Shown here in pieces: positions 9,321 to 17,518 of a stretch of 64,000 nt of DNA. The stretch is from Tepidiforma sp. (lineage in GTDB: Bacteria; Chloroflexota; Dehalococcoidia; Tepidiformales; Tepidiformaceae), in contig NZ_BPIG01000005.1 in the NCBI RefSeq assembly GCF_026003995.1, positions 109,022-173,021 of the forward strand, given 5' to 3'. Numbering within the stretch: the stretch's first letter is position 1; each line of letters opens with the position of its first letter. Position numbers and translations under genes: made by a program. The notes beneath the pieces are model-generated. The model made no database searches. It saw only the letters and a program-made list of their open reading frames with translations, and had not been told where the DNA came from.

Positions 9321-9620
9321 GTGTATCAGCCGCGAGAAGTGCTCCGCCTGCTAGGTGGACGCCACGCCCGTGACCTCACCGACTACCAGCAGCGCCTGAT
9401 AGCAGCCATCTGCGTGGGCTGGACGCCGCAGGACATCGCCGCGGCCAGCGGCCGAAGTTCGAAGTCGGTCTACCGGCACATACGAGAGCTTGCCTGCCAC
9501 GTCCTGGACCCGGTCGGATTCGAGCCAACCCGGGACTTCCTTCGTACGTGGGCGGAGCTGCATGCCACGTGCTGCTGCGCCCCCGCGTTCCATCTCATAA
9601 GCAAGAATCGCGTGCTGTAA
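9321..9620 (+). CDS. Small LuxR-like helix-turn-helix protein
   Basis: 99 residues from GTG 9321, chosen because AGGAG (9310-9314) lies 6 nt upstream. A TTG at 9294 would add nine residues across a run of eight G. The segment LTDYQQRLIAAICVGWTPQDIAAASGRSSKSVYRHIREL has the spacing of a LuxR/GerE-type or sigma-4-like helix-turn-helix, with an unusually Cys-rich tail (TCCCAP). It probably regulates the cluster that follows. No receiver or ligand domain is present, so how it senses a signal is unclear. Base composition is lower in G+C than in flanking genes. Confidence 0.6.
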   Translation: MYQPREVLRLLGGRHARDLTDYQQRLIAAICVGWTPQDIAAASGRSSKSVYRHIRELACHVLDPVGFEPTRDFLRTWAELHATCCCAPAFHLISKNRVL

Positions 9621-9696
9621 GACTTTTTCTCAGACAGGCGCGTAGCCGGGCAGCACACTCTTGCGGCAGACCAGAGATTGGACGCTGGAGGCGAGG

Positions 9697-10365
9697 ATGC
9701 TCTTTCGCGAAACAAGCCGGCGGCAGGTGCTACGAAAGCTGGCGGCAGGCGGCATGGCGGCGTTCGGCGCCGTCGTTGACCCGCTCGGGCTTCGAAGGCG
9801 TGACATTGCCCGTGCCGCTGATGGGCGCGGCTCGGATGCGGGAGAAATTTACAACGGGCTGCTGCTTCTCGCACCCGGCGCGGCTCGCCCGGCGCCGGAG
9901 AAAGTGCCGGTGCTCGCTCCGCCGATACTGGAGAAGATCGGGGATGGGCCCGAACCGACCGGAATTACGCGCTCGCTATCTGGCGCTGAAGCGCGAGCCC
10001 TGGGTGTCCCCCTCTGGAAGGTTAAAGGGCAACCAGTCTCATCGATCCGAGCCACGTTTTCTGGCTCCCGGGTATTCGAGGTGGCCACGATCACGGAGGT
10101 CAAAGACGGGCCGTTCGCGTCGGTAGTCATCACCGCTCAGCCGCACTACATTCGGCCATACCCCGTCCCCGTTGCGGGCACCCCGGAGCGACCAGTTTTC
10201 CCGGTAAAGACCGCAGCGACGCCCGTCCCGGGAATATATTGGACTGCCCTTCACGAAATCGTGGCAATTTGGGCGTCCGACGAAGGCTTGTACAGAATGA
10301 TTGCGACGATGCGCGCCCCCGCTTTCCAGGCGGAGCGATTTCCATTCGAACTCGAGCAGGCGTAA
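9697..10365 (+). CDS. Tat-exported protein of unknown function
   Basis: 222 residues from ATG 9697, preceded by GGAGG. The N-terminus ETSRRQVLRKLAAGGMAAFGAV has a twin-arginine motif (SRRQVL) followed by a moderately hydrophobic stretch, so Tat export of a folded protein is likely. The rest shows no recognised domain; a middle region has SRVFEVATITEVKDGPFASVVI. It lies 35 bp upstream of the Cys-rich gene, and the shared direction suggests co-transcription. It could act as a Tat partner or a chaperone for that signal-less protein; this is inference only. Confidence 0.6.
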   Translation: MLFRETSRRQVLRKLAAGGMAAFGAVVDPLGLRRRDIARAADGRGSDAGEIYNGLLLLAPGAARPAPEKVPVLAPPILEKIGDGPEPTGITRSLSGAEARALGVPLWKVKGQPVSSIRATFSGSRVFEVATITEVKDGPFASVVITAQPHYIRPYPVPVAGTPERPVFPVKTAATPVPGIYWTALHEIVAIWASDEGLYRMIATMRAPAFQAERFPFELEQA

Positions 10366-10400
10366 CGCAACGAACGTTCGATAAGAAAGGAGAATGTGTC

Positions 10401-11018
10401 ATGCCTAGCTTTTACGTGTATGCCCCGGTAACCGGCACAGTAGTTTCCTGCTGGACCGGTCCGGTCACTTGCGCACCAAACCCAGTCGTCTGCCGGACCG
10501 ATCGTCAGATAGCGGCGACAGGAAAGTACTGCGACCAGTTGTCATGCGGTTCGTGCTGCCATCCGTCAGTATCTTGCAGTGAGCCACAAGATATCAATAC
10601 TGGTACGGCAACCCCCGACATCGTATTTACTGCTGACCCAATTGTCGCTTCGATCTGGGTTGGGCTGGCCAACAACTCCTGTTCGGCCGCCTCGGGGTGC
10701 AGCTCGCTTCCGTACACGAGGGTCATGAACGTCTACATGTACTCTGGACTGAATGGGAGCGGTAAACTTCTAGGGGCTGTCACATTTGCCCACGTGAATA
10801 ATGGCCTTCCAAGCGGCTACTACAATACATCCATTGAACCTGGAACAGGGCGCGCTTACAAGGTAATAGGCTCCGTGGCACCTGGTTCGTGTGGGCAATG
10901 CTATACAGGGCCACACGTCCATTGGGAGCGTTGCGGTAACTCTGTCGTGAATGGGAGTATATCATGCGGCGATACGATGCTCCGCGGCCTCTCGTGGGTC
11001 TTCAGGTACTTCTACTAA
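10401..11018 (+). CDS. 14-cysteine protein with degenerate M23 (LytM)-like fold
   Basis: 205 residues from ATG 10401; AAGGAG lies 8 nt upstream. It contains 14 cysteines, seven of them within the first 50 or so residues (KYCDQLSCGSCCHP). The beginning APVTGTVV and the later FAHVNNGL and TGPHVHWE match the core and HxH motif of M23 metallopeptidases. The upstream HxxxD zinc ligand is missing because the protein starts just after where it should be. Catalytic activity is therefore doubtful. No signal peptide is visible, although so many cysteines suggest an oxidising compartment. The gene has clearly lower G+C (one 60-base stretch is near 52%), consistent with horizontal transfer. Confidence 0.6.
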   Translation: MPSFYVYAPVTGTVVSCWTGPVTCAPNPVVCRTDRQIAATGKYCDQLSCGSCCHPSVSCSEPQDINTGTATPDIVFTADPIVASIWVGLANNSCSAASGCSSLPYTRVMNVYMYSGLNGSGKLLGAVTFAHVNNGLPSGYYNTSIEPGTGRAYKVIGSVAPGSCGQCYTGPHVHWERCGNSVVNGSISCGDTMLRGLSWVFRYFY

Positions 11019-11650
11019 GTGTCTTGCCCTGGCTGGCCGTTGCCTGTTCAGGCGAAGACCAGGCAGAAGCCCCGGCTGTTTCCGCCACAGCCATCGCCAC
11101 GCAAGCCACGCCCGCGCCTTCAGCGACGCCCTCGGCCACGCCGGACCCATCTCGCCCGCCGCTGCCAGGTATCGTCAAAGAGGTCGCCGATGCGGTCCGC
11201 GATCGCGACGCCGACAGGCTGCTCCAATTGCTCGGCGGTAGGCCGGAAGCATGCGGCCAGACCCCGGGGCCGGGAATTGGTATTGGGGCATACCCGACCT
11301 GTCCACCCGGAGCGAGCCCCGGAACGCTTGTCGGGCAGTACATCACAATCGGCGATTGCGAGGGTGTTAACGCCCCGGCCGGCCCGGGCGTGGTGGATAG
11401 CATCATTCGCCTGCGCGACGAAGGCGCCGAGTTGTACGCCGTGGTCTGGGGGTGGGATTACGGGCCGCCCGAACGGCGTTACTACCTCATCTACGAGGTC
11501 GAGTCAGGCGCTGGCCGCGCGATTGCGGTCAACGAGAGCGGGATTGCGGGCGTGTACTACGGCTGCCGTTTGTCGCCGGCGGGGCTGGTTTGGTTCTGGA
11601 CGGCCAGCGGAGACGCAATCACGTACATGCCGGCTGAGATTGGGCACTAA
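10964..11650 (+). CDS. Putative lipoprotein of the accessory island
   Basis: 228 residues. The N-terminus VGLQVLLLSVLPWLAVACSGED is a signal peptide ending in a relaxed lipobox (AVAC). It is followed by a Thr/Ala/Pro-rich linker typical of surface-anchored lipoproteins. The C-terminal globular part has several Cys and no family I recognise. The start at ATG 10964 overlaps the end of the Cys-rich gene by 55 bp, implying translational coupling. It probably acts outside the cytoplasmic membrane with its neighbours. Confidence 0.6.
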   Translation: MRRYDAPRPLVGLQVLLLSVLPWLAVACSGEDQAEAPAVSATAIATQATPAPSATPSATPDPSRPPLPGIVKEVADAVRDRDADRLLQLLGGRPEACGQTPGPGIGIGAYPTCPPGASPGTLVGQYITIGDCEGVNAPAGPGVVDSIIRLRDEGAELYAVVWGWDYGPPERRYYLIYEVESGAGRAIAVNESGIAGVYYGCRLSPAGLVWFWTASGDAITYMPAEIGH

Positions 11651-11667
11651 CGTGGGATAGAGAGGCG

Positions 11668-12078
11668 GTGATAGTTCAGAGCATCCAGTTGCTGGCCATT
11701 GGCATCCCGGCATCCCTCGCCGTCATCGCAGGCGTCATCAAGCTTCGCTACCGGCAGGAATTCGCCTCGGCCGTTGTCTCCTGGGGCCTCGTGCGCGGGA
11801 GAGGCATAGGCCTCCTCGTCAACGGTATCCCCGCCTGCGAGGTCGCGGTTGGATTGGCGGCGCTCGGCCTCGCGTTGGTCGGGCGCCCAATCGGGGCTGC
11901 CGTACTGCTCGCCCTGCTATTCCTGCTGCTTGCGGCAGGTCAGGCCGTGATTCTGAGGCGAAGTGTCAACCCCTCATGTGGCTGCTTTGGGAAGACGTCA
12001 GGGCCGATCGGAACCAGGACCATCGTCCGCGCCGCCGTCCTGGCGCTGCTGCCGTTGGCGGCCATCATCGTCGCATAG
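11668..12078 (+). CDS. MauE/DoxX-like membrane protein
   Basis: 136 residues from GTG 11668 with four hydrophobic segments. The cytoplasm- or periplasm-facing motif NPSCGCFGK between helices 3 and 4 is the CxCFG signature of the MauE-like methylamine-utilisation family. MauE in methylamine dehydrogenase clusters supports maturation of a Cys-rich, disulfide-laden subunit. Here it ends a cluster containing a 14-Cys protein, which fits a disulfide-forming or redox-relay role. No thioredoxin-like MauD partner is seen. Confidence 0.65.
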   Translation: MIVQSIQLLAIGIPASLAVIAGVIKLRYRQEFASAVVSWGLVRGRGIGLLVNGIPACEVAVGLAALGLALVGRPIGAAVLLALLFLLLAAGQAVILRRSVNPSCGCFGKTSGPIGTRTIVRAAVLALLPLAAIIVA

Positions 12079-12146
12079 CCTCTCGCTGGCATTCCCCCAC
12101 TCCTCCCGATATGCTCCCCGCAACACATTGCCCCGGAGCCCCTACC

Positions 12147-13631
12147 ATGACGTCCATCGCCGAACGCCCCGGCATCGCAACCTACAAGCAGTTCATCGAT
12201 GGCGAATGGCTCGATGCCGTCAGCGGCGCGACCTTCACCCGCACCAGCCCCTACGACGGCTCCGTCGTCGGCGTCTACCCCAACGGCGGCATCGAAGATG
12301 CCCAGCGCGCCATCCTCGCCGCACGCCGCGCCTTCGATGAAACCAGCTGGCCCACCTCCCCCGCCGCCGACCGCGCCCGCATCCTCCGCCGGGCCGCCGA
12401 CCTCCTCGCCGAGCGCGCCGACGCCTTCGCGACCTGCATCGCCGCCGAAGTCGGCAAGCCCAAGACCATGGCCCTCGGCGAAGTCATGGCCACCGTCGAC
12501 GTCTTCCAGCTCTTCGCCGCCAAGGCCCTCAACCTCAAGGGCGAATCCTTCACCCAGCAAATCCCCGATGCCGTCGGCATCGTCGCCCACGAGCCGGTCG
12601 GCGTCGTCGGCATCATCACCCCGTGGAACTTCCCGCTCCTCCTCATCTCCTGGAAGATCGGCCCGGCCATCGCCGCCGGCTGCACCATGGTCGCCAAGCC
12701 CTCCCACTACACCCCCGGCTCCACCCTCATGCTCGCCGGGCTCCTCGCCGAGGCCGGCCTCCCCAGGGGCGTCTTCAACGTCGTCACCAGCGAGACCGAT
12801 AACGGCGCCCTCGTCGGCCAGCACATCGCCGCCTCCGAGCTCGTCGACAAGGTCGCCTTCACCGGCTCCACCGCCAGCGGCAAGGCCGTCATGCGCGCCG
12901 CCGCCAACAACGTCAAGAAGGTCTCGCTCGAACTCGGCGGCAAGTCCCCCAACATCGTCTTCCCCGATGCCGCCGTCGATGCCGCCGTCGCCGGCGCCTT
13001 CTTCGGCATCTACCTCAACAGCGGCCAGGTCTGCCAGGCCGGCTCCCGCCTCCTCGTCTCCAAGCCGCATCAAAGACGAATTCGTCGGCAAGCTCACCGC
13101 CCTCAGCCAGACCCTCAAGCTCGGCGACCCCTTCGACCCCGCCACCACCATGGGGCCCGTCATCAACGAAAGCCAGCTCGCCAAGATCGAGGCTACCTCG
13201 AACGCGGCAAGCAGGAGGCCAAGCTCCTCACCGGCGGCTCCCGCGCCACCGAGCCCGGCCTCGAAAAGGGCCTCTTCGTCAAACCCACCATCTTCGACGA
13301 AGTCTCCAACCAGGCCACCATCGCCCGCGAAGAGATCTTTGGCCCCGTCCTCTCCGTCCTTTCCTTCGACGACGTCGACGACGTCATCCGCACCGCCAAC
13401 GACACCATGTACGGCCTCGCAGCCGCAGTCTGGACCAAGGACATCAACGTCGCCCTGAAAGTCGCCAAAGGCCTCCGCGCCGGCACCGTCTGGGTCAACG
13501 CGTACCACGGCACCGGCCTCTACAACATGCCCTACGGCGGCTACAAGCAGAGCGGCCTCGGCCGCGAGCTCGGCGACCTCGGCCTCGAGGAGTACATGGA
13601 GACGAAATCCATCCAGATCAAGCTCCAGTAG
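12147..13631 (+). CDS. NAD(P)-dependent aldehyde dehydrogenase, with an internal out-of-frame segment
   Basis: The open frame from ATG 12147 (GGAG 8 nt upstream) gives 494 residues, the family's usual length. It has the cofactor motif TPWNFPLLL, the general-base Glu in LELGGKSPN and the catalytic Cys in GQVCQAG. Between 13062 and about 13191 the translated residues are meaningless. The next frame there reads SRIKDEFVGKL, LGDPFDPATTMGP and ESQLAKIEG, as expected for this family. One extra A (13062-13063) and one missing G (13190-13192) would restore everything. As written the enzyme would probably be inactive or misfolded locally. It oxidises an unidentified aldehyde to the acid. Confidence 0.88.
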   Translation: MTSIAERPGIATYKQFIDGEWLDAVSGATFTRTSPYDGSVVGVYPNGGIEDAQRAILAARRAFDETSWPTSPAADRARILRRAADLLAERADAFATCIAAEVGKPKTMALGEVMATVDVFQLFAAKALNLKGESFTQQIPDAVGIVAHEPVGVVGIITPWNFPLLLISWKIGPAIAAGCTMVAKPSHYTPGSTLMLAGLLAEAGLPRGVFNVVTSETDNGALVGQHIAASELVDKVAFTGSTASGKAVMRAAANNVKKVSLELGGKSPNIVFPDAAVDAAVAGAFFGIYLNSGQVCQAGSRLLVSKPHQRRIRRQAHRPQPDPQARRPLRPRHHHGARHQRKPARQDRGYLERGKQEAKLLTGGSRATEPGLEKGLFVKPTIFDEVSNQATIAREEIFGPVLSVLSFDDVDDVIRTANDTMYGLAAAVWTKDINVALKVAKGLRAGTVWVNAYHGTGLYNMPYGGYKQSGLGRELGDLGLEEYMETKSIQIKLQ

Positions 13632-13657
13632 CCCCCGCGCCCCGCACCCGGCCCGGC

Positions 13658-13688
13658 CCCGGCCCGCGGCAGCCCGCCGCGGGCCGGG
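13658..13688. terminator. Strong hairpin between convergent genes
   Basis: A 13-bp perfect stem, 13658-13670 with 13676-13688, and a five-base loop (AGCCC). It is followed on the plus strand by TTCCCTTTCCC. It separates the aldehyde dehydrogenase gene from a convergent operon. Confidence 0.7.
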
Positions 13689-13704
13689 TTCCCTTTCCCG
13701 CCGG

Positions 13705-14037
13705 TCAGTTGATGGAGGCGAACACCCGCAGCGGCGGCACCGGCGCGTAGATTTCGAAGCGGAGTTCGGCGAGCCGGTCCGCCCACTGCTCCAGCGTCCC
13801 CCGGGCGTAGGCCGCCTCCGCGCTCTGGAGCGCCTGCCCCACCGCTTCGCCGTCGCGCAGCACGTAGACCGCGAGCACCTCGCCGCAGGGTGTGCGCGCC
13901 GCCCGCACCGCGACGACCCCCGGCACGGCCCGTGTATCGCGCACGTGCACCTCCCGCACCCAGCGGAAGAACAGCTCCACCTGCCCGGCGAGCGGCCGCG
14001 CCCGCATCACCATCACCGGCCGCGCCGGCCCGCTCAC
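13705..14037 (-). CDS. Hypothetical protein, possible ferredoxin-like alpha-beta fold
   Basis: 110 residues, translationally coupled to the preceding kinase gene by an ATGA overlap (14034-14037). The alternation of strands (VMVMRARPL, VVAVRAART, LAVYVLRD) and helices (FFRWVREVHV, EAVGQALQSAEAAYA) resembles small dimeric alpha-beta barrel proteins, but no conserved active-site residues are recognised. No function is assigned. Confidence 0.55.
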   Translation of the reverse strand: MSGPARPVMVMRARPLAGQVELFFRWVREVHVRDTRAVPGVVAVRAARTPCGEVLAVYVLRDGEAVGQALQSAEAAYARGTLEQWADRLAELRFEIYAPVPPLRVFASIN

Positions 14038-14567
14038 CGCAGCCGCTCCGCCAGCCGCGCGATGAGCGCAACCGTCGGCTCGACGTCGAACCGCGTATCG
14101 ACGACCACCGCCGGCACCTCGAGCGGCTCCGCGCGCCCGGCCATCCGTTCGAACACCTCCACGCCGGCCTGCGAGAAGCCCTCACGCGGCCGGGACAGCC
14201 GCCGCCGCACCACCTCCTCCGGCGCCGTCACCCGTACGGCCACCACGCCGCCCGCCCGCTCTCCCAGCCGGAGGAACCGCCGGCGGTCGCGCCGCGTGAG
14301 GTTCGTCGCGTCCACGATGACGGCGCGGCCCTCCGCCAGCCCTTCCGCGGCCAGCGCTTCCGCCCGCGCGAACACCGCGCCGTGCTCCGCCGGCGTGTAG
14401 GCCGGCTCCGGGAACAGCTGCCGCCGGATGGCGTCGCTCTCCACGTGCACCGCGCCGAGCCGCTCGGCCAGCAGCTTCGCCAGCGTCGTCTTCCCGCTCC
14501 CGGGCACGCCGGAGAGCAGCACGAGCACGCCGTCGCCGTTCCCCGGATTGCCGCTAACCATGCCCAT
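14034..14567 (-). CDS. P-loop AAA family kinase/ATPase (zeta-toxin or PNK-like)
   Basis: 177 residues with a Walker A motif, LSGVPGSGKTTLAKLLA, near residue 20, and the Walker B-like IVDATNLTRRDRRRFL typical of polynucleotide-kinase or zeta-toxin-type small-molecule kinases. Arg-rich HxxR lid segments (RRRLSRPREG) follow. It may phosphorylate a nucleic acid, an antibiotic or a metabolite. Two ATGs are possible (14567 and 14561); the second lies exactly 6 nt after a TAGCAT hexamer, matching the leaderless pattern of this genome. It is divergent from rpsO. Confidence 0.72.
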   Translation of the reverse strand: MGMVSGNPGNGDGVLVLLSGVPGSGKTTLAKLLAERLGAVHVESDAIRRQLFPEPAYTPAEHGAVFARAEALAAEGLAEGRAVIVDATNLTRRDRRRFLRLGERAGGVVAVRVTAPEEVVRRRLSRPREGFSQAGVEVFERMAGRAEPLEVPAVVVDTRFDVEPTVALIARLAERLR

Positions 14568-14619
14568 ATGCTAGCGTGAAGGCGTAGAGACGACAGGAAA
14601 AGGAAGACAGAGAACAAGG

Positions 14620-14886
14620 TTGCTGACGAAAGAGCGCAAGACCGACCTCATCAAGGAGTTCGGCACCCACCCGTCCGATACCGGGTCCCCGGAAGTGCAG
14701 GTCGCCATCCTGACCGAGCGGATCAAGTACCTGACCGAGCACCTCAAGGCCCACAAGCACGACTACCATACCCGTCGCGGGCTCCTCAAGCTCGTCGGAC
14801 AGCGTCGCCGGCAGCTCCGCTACCTCAACAGCCGCGACGTCAACCGCTACCGCGAACTGATCGCCCGCCTCGGCCTCCGCAAATAG
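14620..14886 (+). CDS. rpsO: 30S ribosomal protein S15
   Basis: 88 residues, the normal S15 length, starting at TTG 14620 with an AGGAAG element upstream. The S15 signature is complete: [37 protein letters not shown] and RRRQLRYL. It binds the central domain of 16S rRNA and nucleates platform assembly. The order rpsO-pnp is conserved across bacteria. A rho-independent terminator begins inside its last codons. Confidence 0.97.
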   Translation: MLTKERKTDLIKEFGTHPSDTGSPEVQVAILTERIKYLTEHLKAHKHDYHTRRGLLKLVGQRRRQLRYLNSRDVNRYRELIARLGLRK

Positions 14887-14898
14887 CGGAGGCTTTTT
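14873..14898 (+). terminator. Rho-independent terminator overlapping the rpsO stop codon
   Basis: GCCTCCGC (14873-14880), loop AAATA, GCGGAGGC (14886-14893) and then TTTTT. The TAG stop codon (14884-14886) sits in the loop and first stem base, so the last codons of rpsO form the 5' arm. Confidence 0.88.
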
Positions 14899-15033
14899 CG
14901 CTTCCCGCGGGGTCCGCAACCGCCCCGCTGCAGCCTTCCTCACCTGCGTCCCGCCATCGCGGAGCCACCGCGAAACGGGCACCGTGGCCCACACCCCCAC
15001 GGCCACTCCAGCAGCTGAGATGAAGCACACGAA

Positions 15034-17421
15034 TTGACCGCCATGAACGACCCGCGCACCTACGAAATCGAAATCGGGGGCAAAACCCTCACCATCCAGC
15101 ACGGCATCCTCGCCCAGCAGGCCAACGGCGCCGTTACCGTCCGCCTCGGCGATACCGTCGTCCTCGTCACCGTCTGCATGGCCGACGCCCGCGAAGGCGT
15201 CGACTTCTTCCCGCTCACGGTCGACTACGAAGAGCGCCTCTACGCCGTCGGCAAGATCCCCGGCGGCTTCCCCCGCCGCGAAGGCCGCGCCTCCACCGAG
15301 GCCATCCTCGCCATGCGCCTCACCGACCGGCCCCTCCGGCCCCTCTTCCCCAAGGGCTTCCGCAACGAAGTCCAGGTCATCGCCACCACCCTCTCCGCCG
15401 ACCGCGAACACCAGCCCGATACCCTCATCACCATCGGCGCCTCGGCCGCCCTCGGCATCAGCGATATCCCCTTCAACGGCCCCGTCTCCTCCGTCCGCGT
15501 CACCCGCCTCGATGGCGAGTACATCGTCAACCCGACCTTCGACGAGACCGAACGCGGCGACCTCGACATCGTCGTCGCCGGCACGAAGGACGCCGTCGTC
15601 ATGGTCGAAGCCGGCGCCAAGCAGGTCTCCGAAGACGTCGTCCTCGAGGCCATCGAAGTCGCCATGGAGGCGAACCGGAAGATCATCGCCCTCCAGGAGC
15701 AGATCGCCGCGGACGTCGCCCCCGTCAAGAAGCCCTACACCCCGGCGAAAGAGAACGAAGAGGCCGTCGCCGTCATCAGCGAGTACCTGAAGGACCGCAT
15801 CCCCGAGCTCGTCGCCACCGCCGCCTCCGAGCGCTCGGACGCCAACAAGGCCGTCCGCCAGGAGCTCCAGGAGCAGTTCGGGGACCGCTTCTCCTCGGCC
15901 GACATCGCCGATGCCCTCTGGAACATCATCAAGAAGGCGATGCGGAAGCAGATCCTCGAGCAGGGCATCCGCGCCGACGGCCGCGGCATCAAGGAGATTC
16001 GCCCGCTCGATATCCACGTCGGCGTCCTGCCGCGCACGCACGGCTCCGGGCTCTTCCAGCGCGGCCAGACGCAGGTGCTCACCATCGCCACCCTCGGCGG
16101 CCTCAGCATGGTGCAGAAGCTCGATACCCTCTCGCCCGACGAGTACAAGCGGTACATGCACCACTACAACTTCCCGCCGTACTCGGTCGGCGAAGTCCGG
16201 CCGCTCCGCGGGGCCGGCCGCCGCGAAATCGGCCACGGCGCCCTCGCCGAGCGCGCCCTCGAACCCGTCATCCCTTCCGAGGAAGAGTTCCCCTACGCCC
16301 TCCGCCTCGTCAGCGAGGTGATGTCCTCCAACGGCTCCACCTCCATGGCGTCCGTCTGCGGCAGCACGCTCGCTCTCATGGATGCCGGGGTGCCGATTGC
16401 GGCGCCCGTCGCCGGCATCGCCATGGGCCTCATCATGGGCGAGGACGGCAACTACCGCGTCCTCACTGACATCGCCGGCCAGGAAGACTTCATGGGCGAC
16501 ATGGACTTCAAGGTCGCCGGCACCGCCGCGGGCATCACTGCCCTCCAGATGGACATCAAGATCGGCGGCGTTTCCCGCGAACTCCTCGCCACTGCCCTCC
16601 AGCAGGCGCGGGAGGCCCGCGAGTACATCCTCCAGCGCATGCTCGAAGTCATCCCCGCGCCGCGGCCCGAACTCTCGCCGCACGCGCCAAAGATGTACAA
16701 GCTCAAGATCCCGCAGGACATGATCGGCACGCTCATCGGCCCCGGCGGCAAGACCGTCCGCCGCATCCAGGACGAAGCCGGCGGCGCCACCATCGACATC
16801 CAGGAAGACGGCACCGTCATCGTCGGCTCCCCCAACGAAGAGGTCGCCCGCAAGGCCATCCGGATGATCGAAGGCCTCACCAAAGAGGTGCAGGTCGGCG
16901 AAATCTACACCGGCAAGGTCACCCGCCTGCTCAACTTCGGCGCCTTCGTCGAAATCCTCCCCGGCAAGGAAGGCCTCGTCCACATCTCCCAGCTCGGCGC
17001 CGACCACGTCCGCAACGTCGAGGACGAAGTGCAGGTCGGCGACGAAGTGACCGTCATGGTCTCCGAAATCGATAACCTCGGCCGCATCAACCTCTCCCGC
17101 CGCGCCGTCCTCCTCGGCGAATCGCCCGAGCAGGCTGCCGCTGCAGCCCGCGAAGGCGCGCGCGACCGCGGCCCCCGCGGCGGCTCCGGCGGCGGCCCCG
17201 GCCGTCCCTCCGACCGCGGCGACCGTGACCGCGACCGCGGCGGCCGGCCCGGCGGCGGCGGGCCGCAGCGCTCCAGCCAGCCCCAGCCCTCGCGGCCCGC
17301 GCCGTCCACCCCCGGGCCCGTCGGCGGCGCGACCCGCGGCTGGGTGCGCCGCTCCCCCGGCCCCGAAGGCGCCCCGCCGCCCCCGCGCCGCGACTTCGGC
17401 GGCGGCATGGACGACGACTAG
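15034..17421 (+). CDS. pnp: Polyribonucleotide nucleotidyltransferase (PNPase)
   Basis: 795 residues from TTG 15034; ATG 15043 is equally plausible and gives 792. The order is RNase PH domain 1 (FFPLTVDYEERLYAVGKIPG), alpha-helical linker, RNase PH domain 2 (GRGIKEIRPLDI, FPPYSVGE), KH domain from about residue 560 (TLIGPGGKTVRRI) and S1 domain from about 622 (GEIYTGKVTRLLNFGAF). A 100-residue Arg/Gly/Pro tail follows, rich in RDRG and GGGP, which is probably disordered and RNA-binding. The enzyme degrades RNA phosphorolytically from the 3' end in the degradosome. The long basic tail is an unusual extension. Confidence 0.97.
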   Translation: MTAMNDPRTYEIEIGGKTLTIQHGILAQQANGAVTVRLGDTVVLVTVCMADAREGVDFFPLTVDYEERLYAVGKIPGGFPRREGRASTEAILAMRLTDRPLRPLFPKGFRNEVQVIATTLSADREHQPDTLITIGASAALGISDIPFNGPVSSVRVTRLDGEYIVNPTFDETERGDLDIVVAGTKDAVVMVEAGAKQVSEDVVLEAIEVAMEANRKIIALQEQIAADVAPVKKPYTPAKENEEAVAVISEYLKDRIPELVATAASERSDANKAVRQELQEQFGDRFSSADIADALWNIIKKAMRKQILEQGIRADGRGIKEIRPLDIHVGVLPRTHGSGLFQRGQTQVLTIATLGGLSMVQKLDTLSPDEYKRYMHHYNFPPYSVGEVRPLRGAGRREIGHGALAERALEPVIPSEEEFPYALRLVSEVMSSNGSTSMASVCGSTLALMDAGVPIAAPVAGIAMGLIMGEDGNYRVLTDIAGQEDFMGDMDFKVAGTAAGITALQMDIKIGGVSRELLATALQQAREAREYILQRMLEVIPAPRPELSPHAPKMYKLKIPQDMIGTLIGPGGKTVRRIQDEAGGATIDIQEDGTVIVGSPNEEVARKAIRMIEGLTKEVQVGEIYTGKVTRLLNFGAFVEILPGKEGLVHISQLGADHVRNVEDEVQVGDEVTVMVSEIDNLGRINLSRRAVLLGESPEQAAAAAREGARDRGPRGGSGGGPGRPSDRGDRDRDRGGRPGGGGPQRSSQPQPSRPAPSTPGPVGGATRGWVRRSPGPEGAPPPPRRDFGGGMDDD

Positions 17422-17465
17422 CCGCCGGGGCATCCCCGGCCAGCGCTGCTGACCCGGGAACGACA

Positions 17466-17495
17466 GGCGGGGCCGCCCACCCGGGCGGCCCCGCC
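17466..17495. terminator. Terminator hairpin after pnp
   Basis: A perfect 13-bp G+C stem (17466-17478 with 17483-17495) and a four-base loop are followed by TTCTTGTGT. It serves pnp and, on the other strand, the convergent luciferase-like gene. Confidence 0.8.
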
Positions 17496-17518
17496 TTCTT
17501 GTGTCCCGTCGCTTGCCG

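Noticed and set aside
10401..11018. Methylamine dehydrogenase small subunit (MauA)
   Set aside because: It is Cys-rich and near a MauE-like gene, but the MauA cysteine pattern and TTQ tryptophans are not recognisable and it has no own Tat signal.
14554..17433. A 959-codon antisense open frame across pnp
   Set aside because: High G+C makes long antisense frames; the plus-strand PNPase domains are unambiguous.
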